In this document: one piece after another, positions 1 to 11,766 of the stretch
Numbering within the stretch: the stretch's first letter is position 1
How the letters are laid out: each line of letters starts with the position of its first letter
DNA from: Phoronis australis
Taxonomy: Eukaryota > Phoronida > Phoronidae
Reading direction: 5' to 3'
Assembly: GCA_002633005.1 (NCBI GenBank)
Contig: NMRA01000236.1
Location: forward strand, 345,532 to 404,544
Length of the DNA stretch: 59,013 nucleotides
Translations under genes and position numbers: made by a program
The notes under the pieces: model-generated
Databases searched by the model: none
Seen by the model: only the letters and a program-made list of their open reading frames with translations
What the model was told of the DNA's origin: nothing

Positions 1-281
1 GGTAGCAATAGTAGAATGGGTGCGTGGCTACTGAAAGCCAATTCGGTTGTGGAGAGGCCCAACCAAGAGTAGCCTAAGCTCCAGGCTCTCTAGTTTTCAG
101 ATTCACCTCTAGGGGTATTAACGTACGGACCGCCCACTTTTTTAGTACCCCAGAATTCATTTATGGTAGTTTCTTCTAAAAAAGTGTTCTCTTCCGTTGG
201 AACTCGTGAGAAAAAGCTACACGCGTTTATACAAACTAACCCAGGGAAACATCTCTCTCAGCCACCGTGGATCATGTAGGT

Positions 282-3200
282 CTACCGTGCCAACGGGTCG
301 CTTTTCACCCCACTCTGTAAAAGGAGAGGTACTGTATTCTGATTTTCAAGGTGCGCGTTTAACGGACCGTCAAAAATAATGCAGCACGTGACCCCTATTT
401 AGTGCAGCTGCACCTCCAAAAGAGGTGTCACTTTGTGATACGTCTGCTCTTACCGCCATGACGTCATCCTGTCCCGGACAGCAACAAGAGACACCTATCA
501 GGAACATGGACAAGTAAAGCTGTATGCCACCCAGAAGACTGGACACAATTAGTCCTGATGCCAAGAACTTCTTCCTTGGATCGTCTTTGTTGTCCAAATA
601 CTGGAATAGGTGTGTTATCAGTCGACTTCAAGAGGCACAAAACGCGGTTTAGCGTACTCTAAAGCATTTCACGTACCCGAACAAAACTGCATTACAAGTT
701 GCGTTTCTGGTACGAATTTACACGGCAACTTCTTTGTCAGTTGCTCTTGATGATTCAGCACCGACTAGAGGATTCCTCCAACTTGTTCATAACTTTCGAG
801 GATTGGCGACTTAACAGTATTAATTAATTTGTTTAAAAATCACACTGTATGTCGTGATCCTATTGTAGTTAATGCCAGCTGATAGACAAAACAGAATTTA
901 GCATCCTCCTAAAAATAAAAAAATGGGAACAAATTCTGTACGAGTCTTTAGATGTAGGAGTTTTAGTTATCTATCGCACGATTCTCCTATACCTCCAAAT
1001 AGTAAATTTGTATCATTTTTTTCAATACTTACGTCTGTGACTACATACCAGCCATACCAGCCACTAAATGTAGTTTGCATGCTACACGATATCAAAGCAA
1101 AGGTACCAAAAGAAAGAACTGCACATACCTGCAATTAATGAATAGCATGTCACTCACTACAGTTAATAACGTTTGATGGATAAACACTCTTAATAATTAG
1201 CGGCAATCTGATCTCGCTTCAGGAGTCAGTTGATGTAATAGATGACCCAGGCCATGAGTAAAGTACAAAACGTCAATGCTACAGGGTTCATAGTCAAACC
1301 CAATGACCAGAAAATATACCGGTACAATCGTCCGGTACTTCGTATCTCATGAGACACCTTCGGAGAAGATCCATAAAGGGTTAACACGACGAACTCGAAC
1401 AGAAAAGGACTTGATCACACACTGACGCCTACATCCGACCTGTAACCACTCAACTAGTGCAAAATGCGGGAAAAACAGTGTTCTACTGATTGATTACAAG
1501 GGAGACCAACCTGCCGCTAATATAGAGTTCTTCTGTTAAGGCTATTAGAAACGAATGGAACGTCGTTGTTGTCAACAAAACTTGTCTGGTGAAAAATTTA
1601 ATGTCTCAATACTCTGGTTTACAGTTTTGTGCGATTTTTATGCTTTCAATTAGTGTACATGTTTCCACTTAATTATTGTTATTTTCATCTCTCCGGAGTA
1701 TCATATGTCACTAAACATTTTGAGGTTTTGCTGAAGTTCTTCAATTCGAGACTAGCTGAAATACCTATTTGACCACAGTTAGCGCTTCTCTTTTCTCACA
1801 TCAAACTTGTCTCGAGTTATCGGGAAACCTTTTACCGTCATATACTAACTACAGAAACTCTCAACTTACATATTACTGAGAGAACGAGGACCTAAATTGA
1901 GAATTTGAAATCTTTAGTCTTTCCATTTCCTTTCTTTCGAAAAAAGAATAAAACATTAGCCATGTTTTAGTAAAAGCACGTTTTTGTTTTCAACATTCGA
2001 GCTTTGAAACGTAATGAAGAAGTGAAGACAATTTACCTGTTCAAAACGAACTTAAAAGCAAATATTGTTGATAAAGCTGAATTTCGCCGGTATTATAAGA
2101 ATTCTCAAAATTCCAGTTTGTGAACATTTTAAAACTAAAATCAAGCGGAGAAGTTACCAGGTTAGTACTTGTTGTGGCACAAGTGCAAGTTAAAAGAACA
2201 CGCGATTGGGCTGTTGGCTCGCTTAATGATACACTTCTGTGAAGTGGCATTCAAAAGAGTTCAAGAAAATATATTCTATGAACATAGATTAATATTATGT
2301 TTGACAAAAATCTTCAAATATGGCTAACTTCTGAGCATCATAACTCATTACTGATTGGATTCACTCTCCGAAACCTTGCTGCTTTTTGCTGCAGTATTCT
2401 CCAAAACGCTCCAAATGTTTCCAAATGACCCACTTTTTCATGCAGAACTATCATCGTATTGCATAACTTCTAAGATTTTGATGAAAAAATTTAAAAGTTG
2501 CTTAAAACGAAAGCGAAATCATATTTTCAAAAACTTTCAGCGAGTTTTTTTACATTTTGCCTTGAAAGTTAGTTACTAACAAATAAATTTGTTCATTAAA
2601 GTAGTTTCGATGCTTTGCTATTATTTTACATTTTTGCTAAATTATGCCAAAAGACATGGTCACGTGACCCAACTAGTGACAGGTTGGTATAAAGTCAAAG
2701 AATCAGTTTCTGGCACTAGCATTATATTTTAAGAAATACTTAATTGTACTTTTACGAAGTTAAATTCTTTTGTTTTATGGGAATTTGGCTAAATGAACAT
2801 CCCTTACCAATCCTTTCTGGTTATGCTTCACCGCCAGTACCTTCCTTAGACAGGTGATAGAGATCAATGCACATAACAGGTAGATAAACCCGCAATACAT
2901 CGGACTAGTGATGTAGGCTGCGTCAAATGATTGCGCCTGGTGAGTTACGTTTTTGGTGGAGTTTTTCAAACTCAACGCTTTATTTAAAAAATCTATCATT
3001 GTCTTGTTCATGTCAGTTTTGTTAATTGCCGCAGCCAACCTTGTAGTATAGTTCTTATCCGAAACCAGCTCCTTCAACCCTTTCAATAATTCCCCAAGAG
3101 ACGACAGATGGACACCTTTACCGGTCGCATTGAGTGCTGGTATTAATGAGGAACCTTTAGTCATGCTCGCAAGCGACCCTGTACCAGTTGAGTTTAACTT

Positions 3201-4705
3201 TTCTTCTATGGCTTCCAATAGTTCTTTATCACTTTTCCCGCTCTTCCCCAGGCCAAAAGCAGTTGCCATGGTTTCTTCAATAGCTTGCAGTCCAGTCAGT
3301 GACGTAATGGGAGGAACTAAAAAGAAAATAGCTAATCATGTTCTTCAATCAACTTTAAATCATCTCGGTGAGATGTGAACGTATACAGATTTCGTACGCC
3401 AGATGTGAAAAAAGAAGTTGCTACTCAAGGCAATTTTTGTACCAGATGTTGCCTTTGTTTTGTCCCGCCTGCTGTGGGATAAAATGATTTTTATCTCCTT
3501 TGTAAATCTAAAACTCCTGTACTATAATCAAGAGTAGCTACTGTCAGCGTATAGCCACACAATGCTTCTTGTGATTTCGCACCGCCATATTTACGATTTC
3601 TGTTACGAATATCTGGAATAATGGAAACTAGTGAGTAGAAGCACTTAAGAATTTTTTTTTCCACAATTCTACATAATGGTCACGTTGACATAGACAGTTT
3701 TAAGGGGTGGCTATGAGGCGATTGCCATGACCGCGTCTTTCAGCGTCGGACCCATAAACATCCGGAGTCTCAGATCAGGTGACAATACCAAAACCCGGTA
3801 CAAATTCCATGGCCGCACACAACTCCTCAGACGCGCCGGATACTTGTGGAGTTATTTCAGTCGCGCCAATACACGCCGATGTTTCTGAACTAGAAGATAA
3901 TGTTATTTCAGTTGCAACAAATATATCCAGATAGCTCTAGATTAACTTATTTGGTAGATAGTGAATATTTCATTTCATATCCGGAGGCCAAATTCGATAA
4001 CATCCGATCGGAGACCAAACTCCTAAATGACATGCTTCAAGATTTGCTCACCCTGACCCAGGTCGGGGTAAGAACTGACCTCGGTCCCCGAGTCCGGATT
4101 GGTCATCGCCGGGTAGGTATGCATTTTCGGCGTGAGTGCGGCCGCATGCGCGCACCCAGCCTTTAATATAGAGGGGGGCTCGAATTTCCGACGATGTGAA
4201 TCTTTTACCGACAAAAAAGTCGAAGGACTAAGAAAAAAAAACGGGTTACCACGTCCAGAGCTGTGAATTGTGCGTTTGTGCCTTTTTAGTGGACTTTTTG
4301 TCTCGTTTTCTCGGAATTTTTGTTTCTCTGAGGCGGACCTTTTTGTCCACTTCGCCAAATGGGGGGCTCGTTCGAGCCCCCCTGCCGGGGTGCGCGCATG
4401 GGCCGGGATGTGGGTAAGGTGGGTTTGGTGTTTGCAAGTCCGAACTGGGGTTTATAGGATCGTAGCTGGAATTCAGAGGCTCGGCCATTGAATCGTTTCA
4501 ACACCCTGGTGTTGCGTTCTGAGAGTACGATACAAGTCGTTTTGGGTGCGATATTTCCAATACTCACCTGATGTTTCGATGTCTCTATTGAGAAAATAAT
4601 AAATAGTAAGAGCCGTACCCAACAGCACGGACAAGGTCCCGAAGATCAACTGTAGTAAAGTTATACGGGTCGAACGGACAAACGGAGTCGCGGGGTGACG
4701 AGATT
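282..4705 (-). CDS. Four-pass membrane protein gene, MS4A/CD20-like topology, at least 6 exons
   Basis: Minus-strand exons, in transcript order, are 4568-4705, 2808-3316, 1033-1128, 846-908, 454-600 and 282-314 (stop TAG at 282-284). All have AG acceptors and GT donors (GTGAGT, GTAAGG, GTAAGT, GTGTGA, GTAAGA). The first junction is phase 1 and the rest are phase 0, with no stop across joins. Four hydrophobic segments are visible: exon 1 (ITLLQLIFGTLSVLLGTAL), the end of exon 2 (CGFIYLLCALISITC), exon 3 (VCAVLSFGTFALIS) and exon 5 (GLIVSSLLGGIQLYLSMFLI, followed by CCC). The TM2-short loop-TM3 spacing and the Cys cluster after TM4 recall the MS4A/CD20 family, but the first extracellular loop is far longer than usual there. 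The family call is an inference; the exon chain is seen directly. The 63-nt exon 846-908 is the weakest link. The start exon is uncertain. The last exon adds only SGVKSDPLAR. Confidence 0.7.
1226..1393 (-). CDS. Candidate alternative last exon with a hydrophobic C-terminus
   Basis: Inside the intron between exons 2808-3316 and 1033-1128, a minus-strand open stretch starts after a TTCTGTTCGAG acceptor and ends at TGA 1228-1226. It encodes 55 residues, the last roughly 25 hydrophobic (PVALTFCTLLMAWVIYYIN). Its phase (0) fits the donor of exon 2808-3316, so it could replace TM3-TM4 by one membrane segment. No poly(A) signal is obvious just downstream, and the acceptor is only moderate. Confidence 0.25.
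   Translation of the reverse strand, partial: FVVLTLYGSSPKVSHEIRSTGRLYRYIFWSLGLTMNPVALTFCTLLMAWVIYYIN
2808..3316 (-). CDS. Large exon: glycosylated extracellular loop plus TM2 of the four-pass protein
   Basis: This 509-nt exon runs from a CTTTTTAG acceptor to a TTG|GTAAGG donor. Its first two bases complete a Val codon begun by exon 4568-4705. It encodes about 140 residues of predicted extracellular loop carrying seven N-x-S/T sequons (NST, NAT, NYT, NKT, NKT, NST, NVT). TM2 follows, then a short basic cytoplasmic stretch (KVLAVKHNQKGL). The loop is rich in Lys, Ser, Leu and Gly and lacks Cys pairs, so it is probably a helical, heavily glycosylated stalk rather than a disulfide-knit domain. 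I do not recognise a named domain in it. Confidence 0.7.
4145..4400. mobile_element. MITE, family A (TIR CATGCGCGCACCC, 5-bp TSD GGCCG)
   Basis: The element begins CATGCGCGCACCC (4145) and ends with the inverse GTGCGCGCATG (4400). It is flanked on both sides by GGCCG, a 5-bp target-site duplication. The interior contains a motif (CCAAATGGGGGGCTCG, AAAAAGGTCC-type and its inverse) shared with copies at 15131, 46142 and 56416. No coding capacity is seen. It lies in an intron of the four-pass membrane gene. Confidence 0.8.
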
Positions 4706-5473
4706 CTGAAGCAGAATATATAACAATGAATTAATTTCACTTTTATGCAAATGACTAATCGTCACCAACACTTAGGCGATATTGCTGGCGTTTCCGCACC
4801 AGTAACGAAAACGCCAATCTCGAGCAGCAGCATGTGTCACTTTTGCTCTAGTGACGTGGTTTCAATTACTGACCCCAAAACTGCTGACGTTTTCGCTAGC
4901 ACGTTTGAAGCTAGGCCGCTTTCAAGACACAATCGCATGATCGAAATGGACCGTTGCAGTCAGTCACTGTAGTCGAACCATTGACTTTTGAATCTAACCC
5001 GGCGGTACTATATGGTGGCACTCGACAGTTTTTGCTGATTTTGAAAACAAAGCCAAGGCTGGGCAGCTCCACCTCTCGGTTCAACAGGGTAAACAACACC
5101 AGCACATCTTACACAAAAACCATTGAAACCGTTGCAAAATTCAGTTTTCATCCTTTACAAGTGAATCCAAAACTTGAAAACCCATAAAAACACACTAAAA
5201 TCACCATTTGCGTGGGATTACTGTGCACAGAGAGACAAAAGGTTGGTGCATGTCGACCAGTCAGATTTTTTACAAAGCTGTCTGAAAAGCACTTTAGTTT
5301 CCTCCTAAATTCTAATTGCCTGCCTGCAAGCAGCAAACGTTTAAGACAGTTAGGTCTCGACTGAGCAATAAGTGGGACAGTGGGTCAACATGTCGTGGAA
5401 ATCTACACTACGGAGTCCACTCAAAATAGTTCAGAAAAGGAATAATTTAAGTGAAAGGGAAGCAGAAAGTTAC

Positions 5474-5501
5474 CCAAGCAGAAATAATGGTCGCTTGTCA
5501 T
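5474..5501 (-). CDS. Possible start exon of the four-pass membrane gene
   Basis: An ATG at 5501-5499 opens MTSDHYFCL and ends at a G|GTAACT donor in phase 1, the phase needed by the acceptor at 4705. If used, the whole protein would be about 337 residues. The evidence is only phase compatibility and a short open run, which chance can supply. Confidence 0.25.
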
Positions 5502-6431
5502 TGCTTTTGATGCCCGATATTACAAGACGGCACGTTTTTTTGTCTGGGTAGACTTTCGTAGACGTTAGGATCCTGGCTAAAATTGAGCTAATGTAAACCA
5601 TGGCAATATCTTGCAAAGCCTTTCGCGTTCTTGTTTCCCCCGTAAGAACCTAGGTGTGCAGAACGATCGCATGATTACATGTGGAGATAATGTCCTTATT
5701 GGCATACAGAAGTTAATGCGTGTCAGTATACCGAAAGGATGTGAAGCATAAGCGGACCGGCTGGACCCTTCCCACTCCCTATGGACACGAACAAATAAAA
5801 GCTACGTCGGCATGTCGGTTTTTAACACCAACGCGAACGATCATCCTTTAATATTAGAGGTTGGGTTGTATCATTACGTTGTCCCAAATCCACCTGTATA
5901 ATTGGGAAGTTTATGCACGCGTTTAAGCTTAATATATTCACCTAGAGAAGTCCAAAGATTGAATAGAAGAAACTGGACAAACTCGCAGGTACCCGAGCAC
6001 TGAAGTTAAACTACTTCAATCCGCTATATTGAAAAAAATGTCGAGGGCACAGTTACCGCCGATAAGTTCAATTTCAAACCATTACCTTGCGATGGGCGCA
6101 TCTCTATCGATCAGCATGGTCTAGTTATTGAACGAAGATTCGAAGAGACAATTCCCGTTATCTGACGCGACAAGCGCCAACGACTAAGTTTAACTTTAAG
6201 AGTGAAAGCTGGTTTCCAATACACAGACGATTCATCCGGCCAAGCACAAAGCCGTCGTTAAAGACCACATGCACTTTTCACCAGTAAAGTTGAACTTAAT
6301 TTGGGTTTCTTTTGCTCTCACGTCTTGCTTAAAACAATCAGGAATGACGTAGTCATCTGTGACGTACATTGCGTGATACCAAATTAGTTGTTTTAAATTG
6401 TTTGAAATGCCGATAAGTCTACATTCCACAG
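5502..6431. other. Stretch without recognised gene
   Basis: No ORF, repeat or RNA gene could be supported here on either strand. Upstream exons of the FUT8-like gene were looked for and not found. Confidence 0.4.
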
Positions 6432-6520
6432 TGTACGGTATTAGTGACTGGCGCAAAGAGGCCTTGGAATTGATTTCGTCAACTTTAGAAACGCTGCGTA
6501 ATCCAAATACTTGCGAACAG
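6432..6520 (+). CDS. Lone FUT8-like (alpha-1,6-fucosyltransferase-like) exon
   Basis: An 89-nt open block sits between a CATTCCACAG acceptor and a CAG|GTAAAG donor. It encodes 29 codons including SDWRKEALELISS and LRNPNTCEQ. From knowledge of the family, this matches the region just before the catalytic domain of FUT8, where a GDWRE-type motif is followed by an LQNP.DC motif. FUT8 is a Golgi type II enzyme that adds core fucose to N-glycans. The following exon, expected to carry the conserved CGYGCQ-type motif, was not found in the next several kilobases. This may therefore be an isolated pseudo-exon or part of a gene with distant exons. The minus-strand frame here (6232-6594) is also open but lacks splice support. 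Confidence 0.4.
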
Positions 6521-7948
6521 GTAAAGGCTTTCTCAGCAAGTACCCGCTTTCTGGGGTCAACAACTAAGATTGAACTCTTCAACGTTCGAAACACTACGCT
6601 GGGTTTTTATATTAGTAGTTGGATGTTATATTTTGATTTTCCCGAATTCACTGCAATACTGTTTACATGTTATATGTAATGTATTCTAAAGGTTGGCGTG
6701 CGAATTGATCATAACGGAAGAAAAGACATCTTTCAAGAAACACAAAGGTAACGAAAATTATCAAAGTTAGCTCCCACCAGTTTTAAATATTGCTGCCGAT
6801 GTTGACCACCACGTTTTAATAAACAAATACTGATTACAAAACGGTAATGGGTCGCATTATTTTTTAATATTTTGGTAGCAAAATTAATCGTAGTACTGAT
6901 GATTTTTCAGAACGTCAATTTCTTTATAAATAATAATTTAAGAAGCAAAAAGGAAGACGACATTTTGGATCACCCTGTATAATAGCAACACAATATGATT
7001 GTGACGTGTAAAGTGGCACCTGGCAGGGGCGGGGGAAACTGCGGCGTGAAGGGAGAGTCGTTTTCTCATTTTTCGTGGTTATTATCATTGATAAATCATC
7101 GTAAGCCGTGTTGGTTCAAAAAGGTAGAATTTACATCATATGCGAATCAAAATCAAATTTATGTTTTTGTTCTCGTTACTAGTAAACTCTGACAGATTCA
7201 TAAACCTCAAACTTGAATTATAAATGAAATAAGGGTTGCGATATTTTGTCAATTCCGGTAGAAGCAATCCTTCAATTTAATTCTTGTCATGGGTTTAGTG
7301 TGTGAAAGTTGAAATCCTATCTCTCTGTATTAAAGACTAAAAACAAAGGTTCCAAAACCAAAACATGAACCACAACAAACGTATTTTTTTGCAAACAGAG
7401 ATGGCGCTGTAGCGCTTATATTAGCATCTTACGAAAGGCCATCCACTAAGATTTCAAAAGAAGAATACTGGATAATTAGAAGATGGATGTATCAATTTAT
7501 GAATTCGTGTCAGTTTCAGTGATCAAGGATGGTCGCCCAAGTTTTTACATTCTGTTTCGTAATGATTCGAGCATTTCCAACAGGTCTCAGCGAATTCGGT
7601 CTCTAAGAATACGTCGTGGTGGACACGACAGTAATTACTTTAAAAACACTTAAGACTACTCGTAGCATTGAGGAAACGGTGGCTCTACTCAATTTTACAA
7701 ATTCCAGTTGAAAGTTTCTAAATGAAGACTAAGCAACGCTCCGGCAAAATCTGTTCCTCTGCCCAGAGAAAATGTGACCCCCGCACTCATAAAAATCGTA
7801 ATCTAGTACAAAAATTTCGTGGGTTTTTTTCTATAGATGTGATATTTTAGGTTCAAAATGTCTCTTAGGCACCCGTTATTTAATCCGTCTGATTTTAAGG
7901 TCACCTTCATATGAGAAACTGATTACGTTAGTCGAGCGACTGAGCATC
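6521..7948. other. AT-rich stretch without recognised gene
   Basis: Nothing coding was supported. A search by eye for further FUT8-type exons gave none. Confidence 0.4.
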
Positions 7949-8914
7949 ATGATTAAAACAAGTTTACGGCGAGACGATCTCAGAACGACAGAGATCAAGC
8001 TTCAGGAGTTGGACGAACAGCTAAATAAGCTAATTGGAAAGTCAGGTCAGCAAAGTCCTAGAGAGATGGACGATCCAGATAAAGTCGAATTAAAGGAACC
8101 AAAACGCCAAGTCTTGCGTAAACAAAACTCGTTTAAGGAAGAAAACAAAGGCTTAGGGGGTCAGCATGCTTCCATAAGGCCAACCACTGCTCACCACAAG
8201 AAGGTGAGATGCCCCAGAAATGCAAAGGTGAGGAGGAAGAAGCTTTCCCGACATACTCTAACCGATGATGACGTAGTTCCCACGTTTAGCAAAGAAAGTA
8301 AAACTGAACACACAAGCACTGCTAATGACGACGTCGACAGTGCGGTAGACTATTATTCCATTCACGAAGAGACTGAATCCAATTTGTCGAAGGAATATGA
8401 ACAGGTAAAAGAATCGCAAGGGTTGTACAACGAGCTTAAGGGCAACGGTGCAAAGGAATGCCCGCCCACCATCAAATCACCGAGTAGTGCACCGAGAAAG
8501 GTGACAACAGCATGGGCCGAGTGTGCGTACAACACCAATAACAACAATAATAGTGACAACGATGACAGAGAGTGTCTACGACCCAAGCCACAGAGTGTTG
8601 CAGAGGAAGAGCGCGATATTAAAAAGTTGGTGAGAAGAAGGAGAAAGAATCAGGTGGTTGTCAAACGTGAAAACGAATACAAGATGTCTAACAGAACCAC
8701 AAAAGATTACGTCACTGCCAAAATGCCCTACGTGTTTCGTCGTAACGGTGTTAGGAGTCACAGCGAGATGTACAACGTAGAGTCGGCCAATTACGTGTCT
8801 ATCAGCCAAGAAACCCCAGCTATGGCGATCATTAACTTCATCGGCATGTTTATGATCATCGCCGGGCTCGTCATGTTTTTCGTATCCTTGTACATTTATC
8901 TTTTCCTTTTGTAA
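7949..8914 (+). CDS. Intronless 321-residue protein with C-terminal membrane anchor, function unknown
   Basis: A single open frame runs from ATG 7949 to TAA 8914, with an in-frame stop shortly upstream. The protein is very hydrophilic: a short predicted helix near residues 13-31 (EIKLQELDEQLNKLIGK), several basic patches (RRKKLSR, KKLVRRRRKN), an Asn/Asp-rich tract near residue 200 (NTNNNNNSDNDD) and no Cys-rich domain. The last about 30 residues are strongly hydrophobic (FIGMFMIIAGLVMFFVSLYI) with almost nothing after them, so the protein is likely tail-anchored with its body in the cytosol. AATAAA lies 146 nt after the stop. I recognise no family. It could instead be the last exon of a larger gene, since the 5' boundary rests only on the ATG and the upstream stop. 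Confidence 0.65.
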   Translation: MIKTSLRRDDLRTTEIKLQELDEQLNKLIGKSGQQSPREMDDPDKVELKEPKRQVLRKQNSFKEENKGLGGQHASIRPTTAHHKKVRCPRNAKVRRKKLSRHTLTDDDVVPTFSKESKTEHTSTANDDVDSAVDYYSIHEETESNLSKEYEQVKESQGLYNELKGNGAKECPPTIKSPSSAPRKVTTAWAECAYNTNNNNNSDNDDRECLRPKPQSVAEEERDIKKLVRRRRKNQVVVKRENEYKMSNRTTKDYVTAKMPYVFRRNGVRSHSEMYNVESANYVSISQETPAMAIINFIGMFMIIAGLVMFFVSLYIYLFLL

Positions 8915-9059
8915 AAACGGAAACAATTTCATTCCTCGTACGTGTCATAAATGCCCAAGTCTTTCAAGGCACCACCATGCAGGTTTGCAATTTAGAAACG
9001 CGCTTTATCACAACAGTCACTCAAGTACGTTCAGCAAGAACTACCCAAAAACTCTGCTC

Positions 9060-9065
9060 AATAAA
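9060..9065 (+). promoter_or_regulatory. Poly(A) signal AATAAA of the 321-residue gene
   Basis: Canonical hexamer 146 nt after the stop codon at 8914. Confidence 0.55.
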
Positions 9066-11766
9066 TGTAGAACACCGCGGCATTACATTTACAGTGGTAA
9101 CGAGTAACGGCTTAGACATCAAATAACGTCATCACATTCTGATAATGCTGACCAAGCGCAAGAAGACTCTCAACGACTTGAATTTACATATTTTCTGATT
9201 ATTTCACACTTTTACTTATCACGTAACATTACTTTTATCAATCCAAATATCAAAACCGAAAGCAAAACTAATTAGTGAATTTATGAAATGTACACAATGT
9301 GTGTTTTCATTATTTGATGTCGAGTTTATAGAAATATGCGTACCGCTCAAGTATTACGTGACCACTACTGCTCTGTCATCCGGGCCGAGTTCCGTAGAGC
9401 GAAAGCTTTTAATTGCGGTGAAAAATTTCCGCATATGGAACGTAAGCAGTTAATTCAGTCCCACGTATGAACACCTCAACCTCCTTTACCCCGCCAATCA
9501 AACACTTCAGTGGCTGCAGTCTCGCTCATGAACAGTGCGCGCGCGCATTACAGGGAAATTTTATGCAGCAATTTTGGGATTACTGATGAAGTTTGATAAG
9601 AACTATAAAACAAAATATCCGTTGTTTTTATGACTTTATTACGAAATGACAATTCTCGCCGGTGCCTAGCAGACATTTGCTGAAATCAATACCTGTGCTA
9701 TTCACCATTTAGTACGTTTAAAATACTTCATTAATTAATCAAAGGGTCAGGCAGAGCATTCGGCTACAACCACGGAGATAGCGGCTTCGATTCCACACAA
9801 CTGATAACGCCCAGAATGTCCCATTTATTTGCGTGAAAGGATATAATCACAACAGACAAAGCAAGGCAGCATGGAGTTTGCCTCATATTCGCTAACAATT
9901 ATGGTACACGTGGCTCATTTCCTGTGAATGTGCGACAGCCAGGACAATGATTCAGCACACCCTCACAACAACTACAAGTACACTGATGACTTGCAAAGCT
10001 TGCAAAAGTACACTGAGCTGTTTTAAAAACATTCTAATTTGGTGTTTTAGCTTGGTGTCTTAAAAACAATACAAAATAATCCTGTAAATAACTGCTTTAG
10101 GCCAAAACAAAAAATAATTCAACACAAAACACTAAAATCAAGGACAAACATTTCAAGTTCTTGAACAGCCACAATTTTGATCACAAACCCATACACAACA
10201 CTCATTAGTTAGTCGTCATAGTCGCTAACGTTACCTTTGTCAAAAAAAAAAAACGCGAGGAGAGCACAACAAGAACAGTTATCACTAGAGTAAATCAGTC
10301 TTATCGAGATATTCGACTAAAGCAGAGAGCGAGTGAGAATGGAGATGTTTCAGGAACGGTTTAGACATGACCGGAATGACTGAGCTACGATGGTCATAAG
10401 GCAAAATCTGATTGGAAAGTGAATCAACGGCTACTTCCTCCGGTAGTGCACTAGCTGAGAAAAACATGAACTTGTGTCCAATGATAGAAAATTTAAATAG
10501 GGCCGTCCCGGATTTCACAGCTACACTCGAACCTCGCTGTATTAATCAACAATGCCGTAAACATCCGTCAGGCACATTTCTTTGGTTTTCTTGCTTTGGA
10601 ATTTCAACATCTGAAATTAAAATTGTTGTTGTCCGATTCTTTACACGTTTTTCTCGGTTGCATTACTATTCGTCCTTCCAATGGTAATAAATTAGGCCTA
10701 TTACAGCTGTGCTGTGGGCTGCAACTCCAACATGAGAAATATTGATAAACTGGACGAATACACGTGGATGCGTCGCGGTGTATTCCGGGACGGCCCTATT
10801 GTCTTGCATTAGGGACGTTTTTGGCTACGACACACACATCAATCTGCTCATTCCGGTGCACCAAGGTTTGCGGGACAGGCTCCAACATTCTGAGAGCTAC
10901 CTAGGCGTGACGGAGAGGGTTAAGAGAGCCCCCGGAACACGTACGACACCCTGACATTTGCACAACGTTTAGGTGTGCCCTATCACGTAATTTGACATTG
11001 CAAAACGAGCCAGTTCAGCAAATTCTTGTTTGAACTGTATTTGTGCACTTTTCGTCCATAATTTACACACTGTTTGTGATAAAAATGGACTACAGTCATG
11101 TCATGCCAGGCGCCAACTTATGTACAGTAATTTTCAAAATATACTGGGCAACATCAAAGTTCGACAACTGAAGGTTTTGATGTACAATACCACATATAAT
11201 TTTTTACATTTTATTAAATCTTGACAGGTGTTGGTCTATCCATGTAGTCAAAATACCAATAACTTAATGTGCAAGTCTATAACATTAATAGCAATGAGTG
11301 GCTAAGCTCAATGTCATATTAAAATCCGTTGAAAAGTTCGACACAAACACTAAAAGTTCGACTAAACTACCAAATAATTTTGGCAAGATGTTCATCAAAG
11401 TTTGGTAAGAGTTCTGTCGACATCTGCCTACTTTATTTTGAGAACTGCTGCACTGGGCAACCCTCTGTCAGGGTCGGGATACCATGGCGAAGTGACACGC
11501 ATTTTGCTTGCAGTGTTCATATGCACTTCATAACTTATTCACATTCACAGACATTTACTTTCATTCCCCATCAGTTTATTTATTGCCACAATGAGTTTCG
11601 CACTGCCCAATGCATGTCACTTAACCATGCAAGTCTCAGGGTGGTTTAAAAGTAAATACAGTCTTCACTGATAACAGTGGGAAGTTAAATCTAAGTCAAG
11701 GAACGTCAAACGAATTAGTCAGTTTTGACTAAGAACACCTCAATACAGGACAAAAAATATACAAGG
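9066..11766. other. Intergenic stretch, one MITE-like element
   Basis: No gene was supported on either strand. Apart from the inverted-repeat element at 10496-10800, I see only AT-rich unique-looking sequence. Confidence 0.4.
10496..10800. mobile_element. MITE-like element with 17-bp perfect terminal inverted repeats
   Basis: AATAGGGCCGTCCCGGA at 10496-10512 is repeated as its exact reverse complement at 10784-10800, giving a 305-bp unit. The interior has no convincing coding sequence. No clear target-site duplication was found. Confidence 0.6.

Noticed and set aside
4023-4567. Several overlapping 80-111-codon frames
   Set aside because: They overlie the family-A MITE and its flank; similar text recurs at other MITE copies.
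6232-6594. 120-codon minus-strand open frame
   Set aside because: It lies opposite the FUT8-like exon, has no convincing splice sites and no domain; it is best explained as a shadow of AT-moderate sequence.
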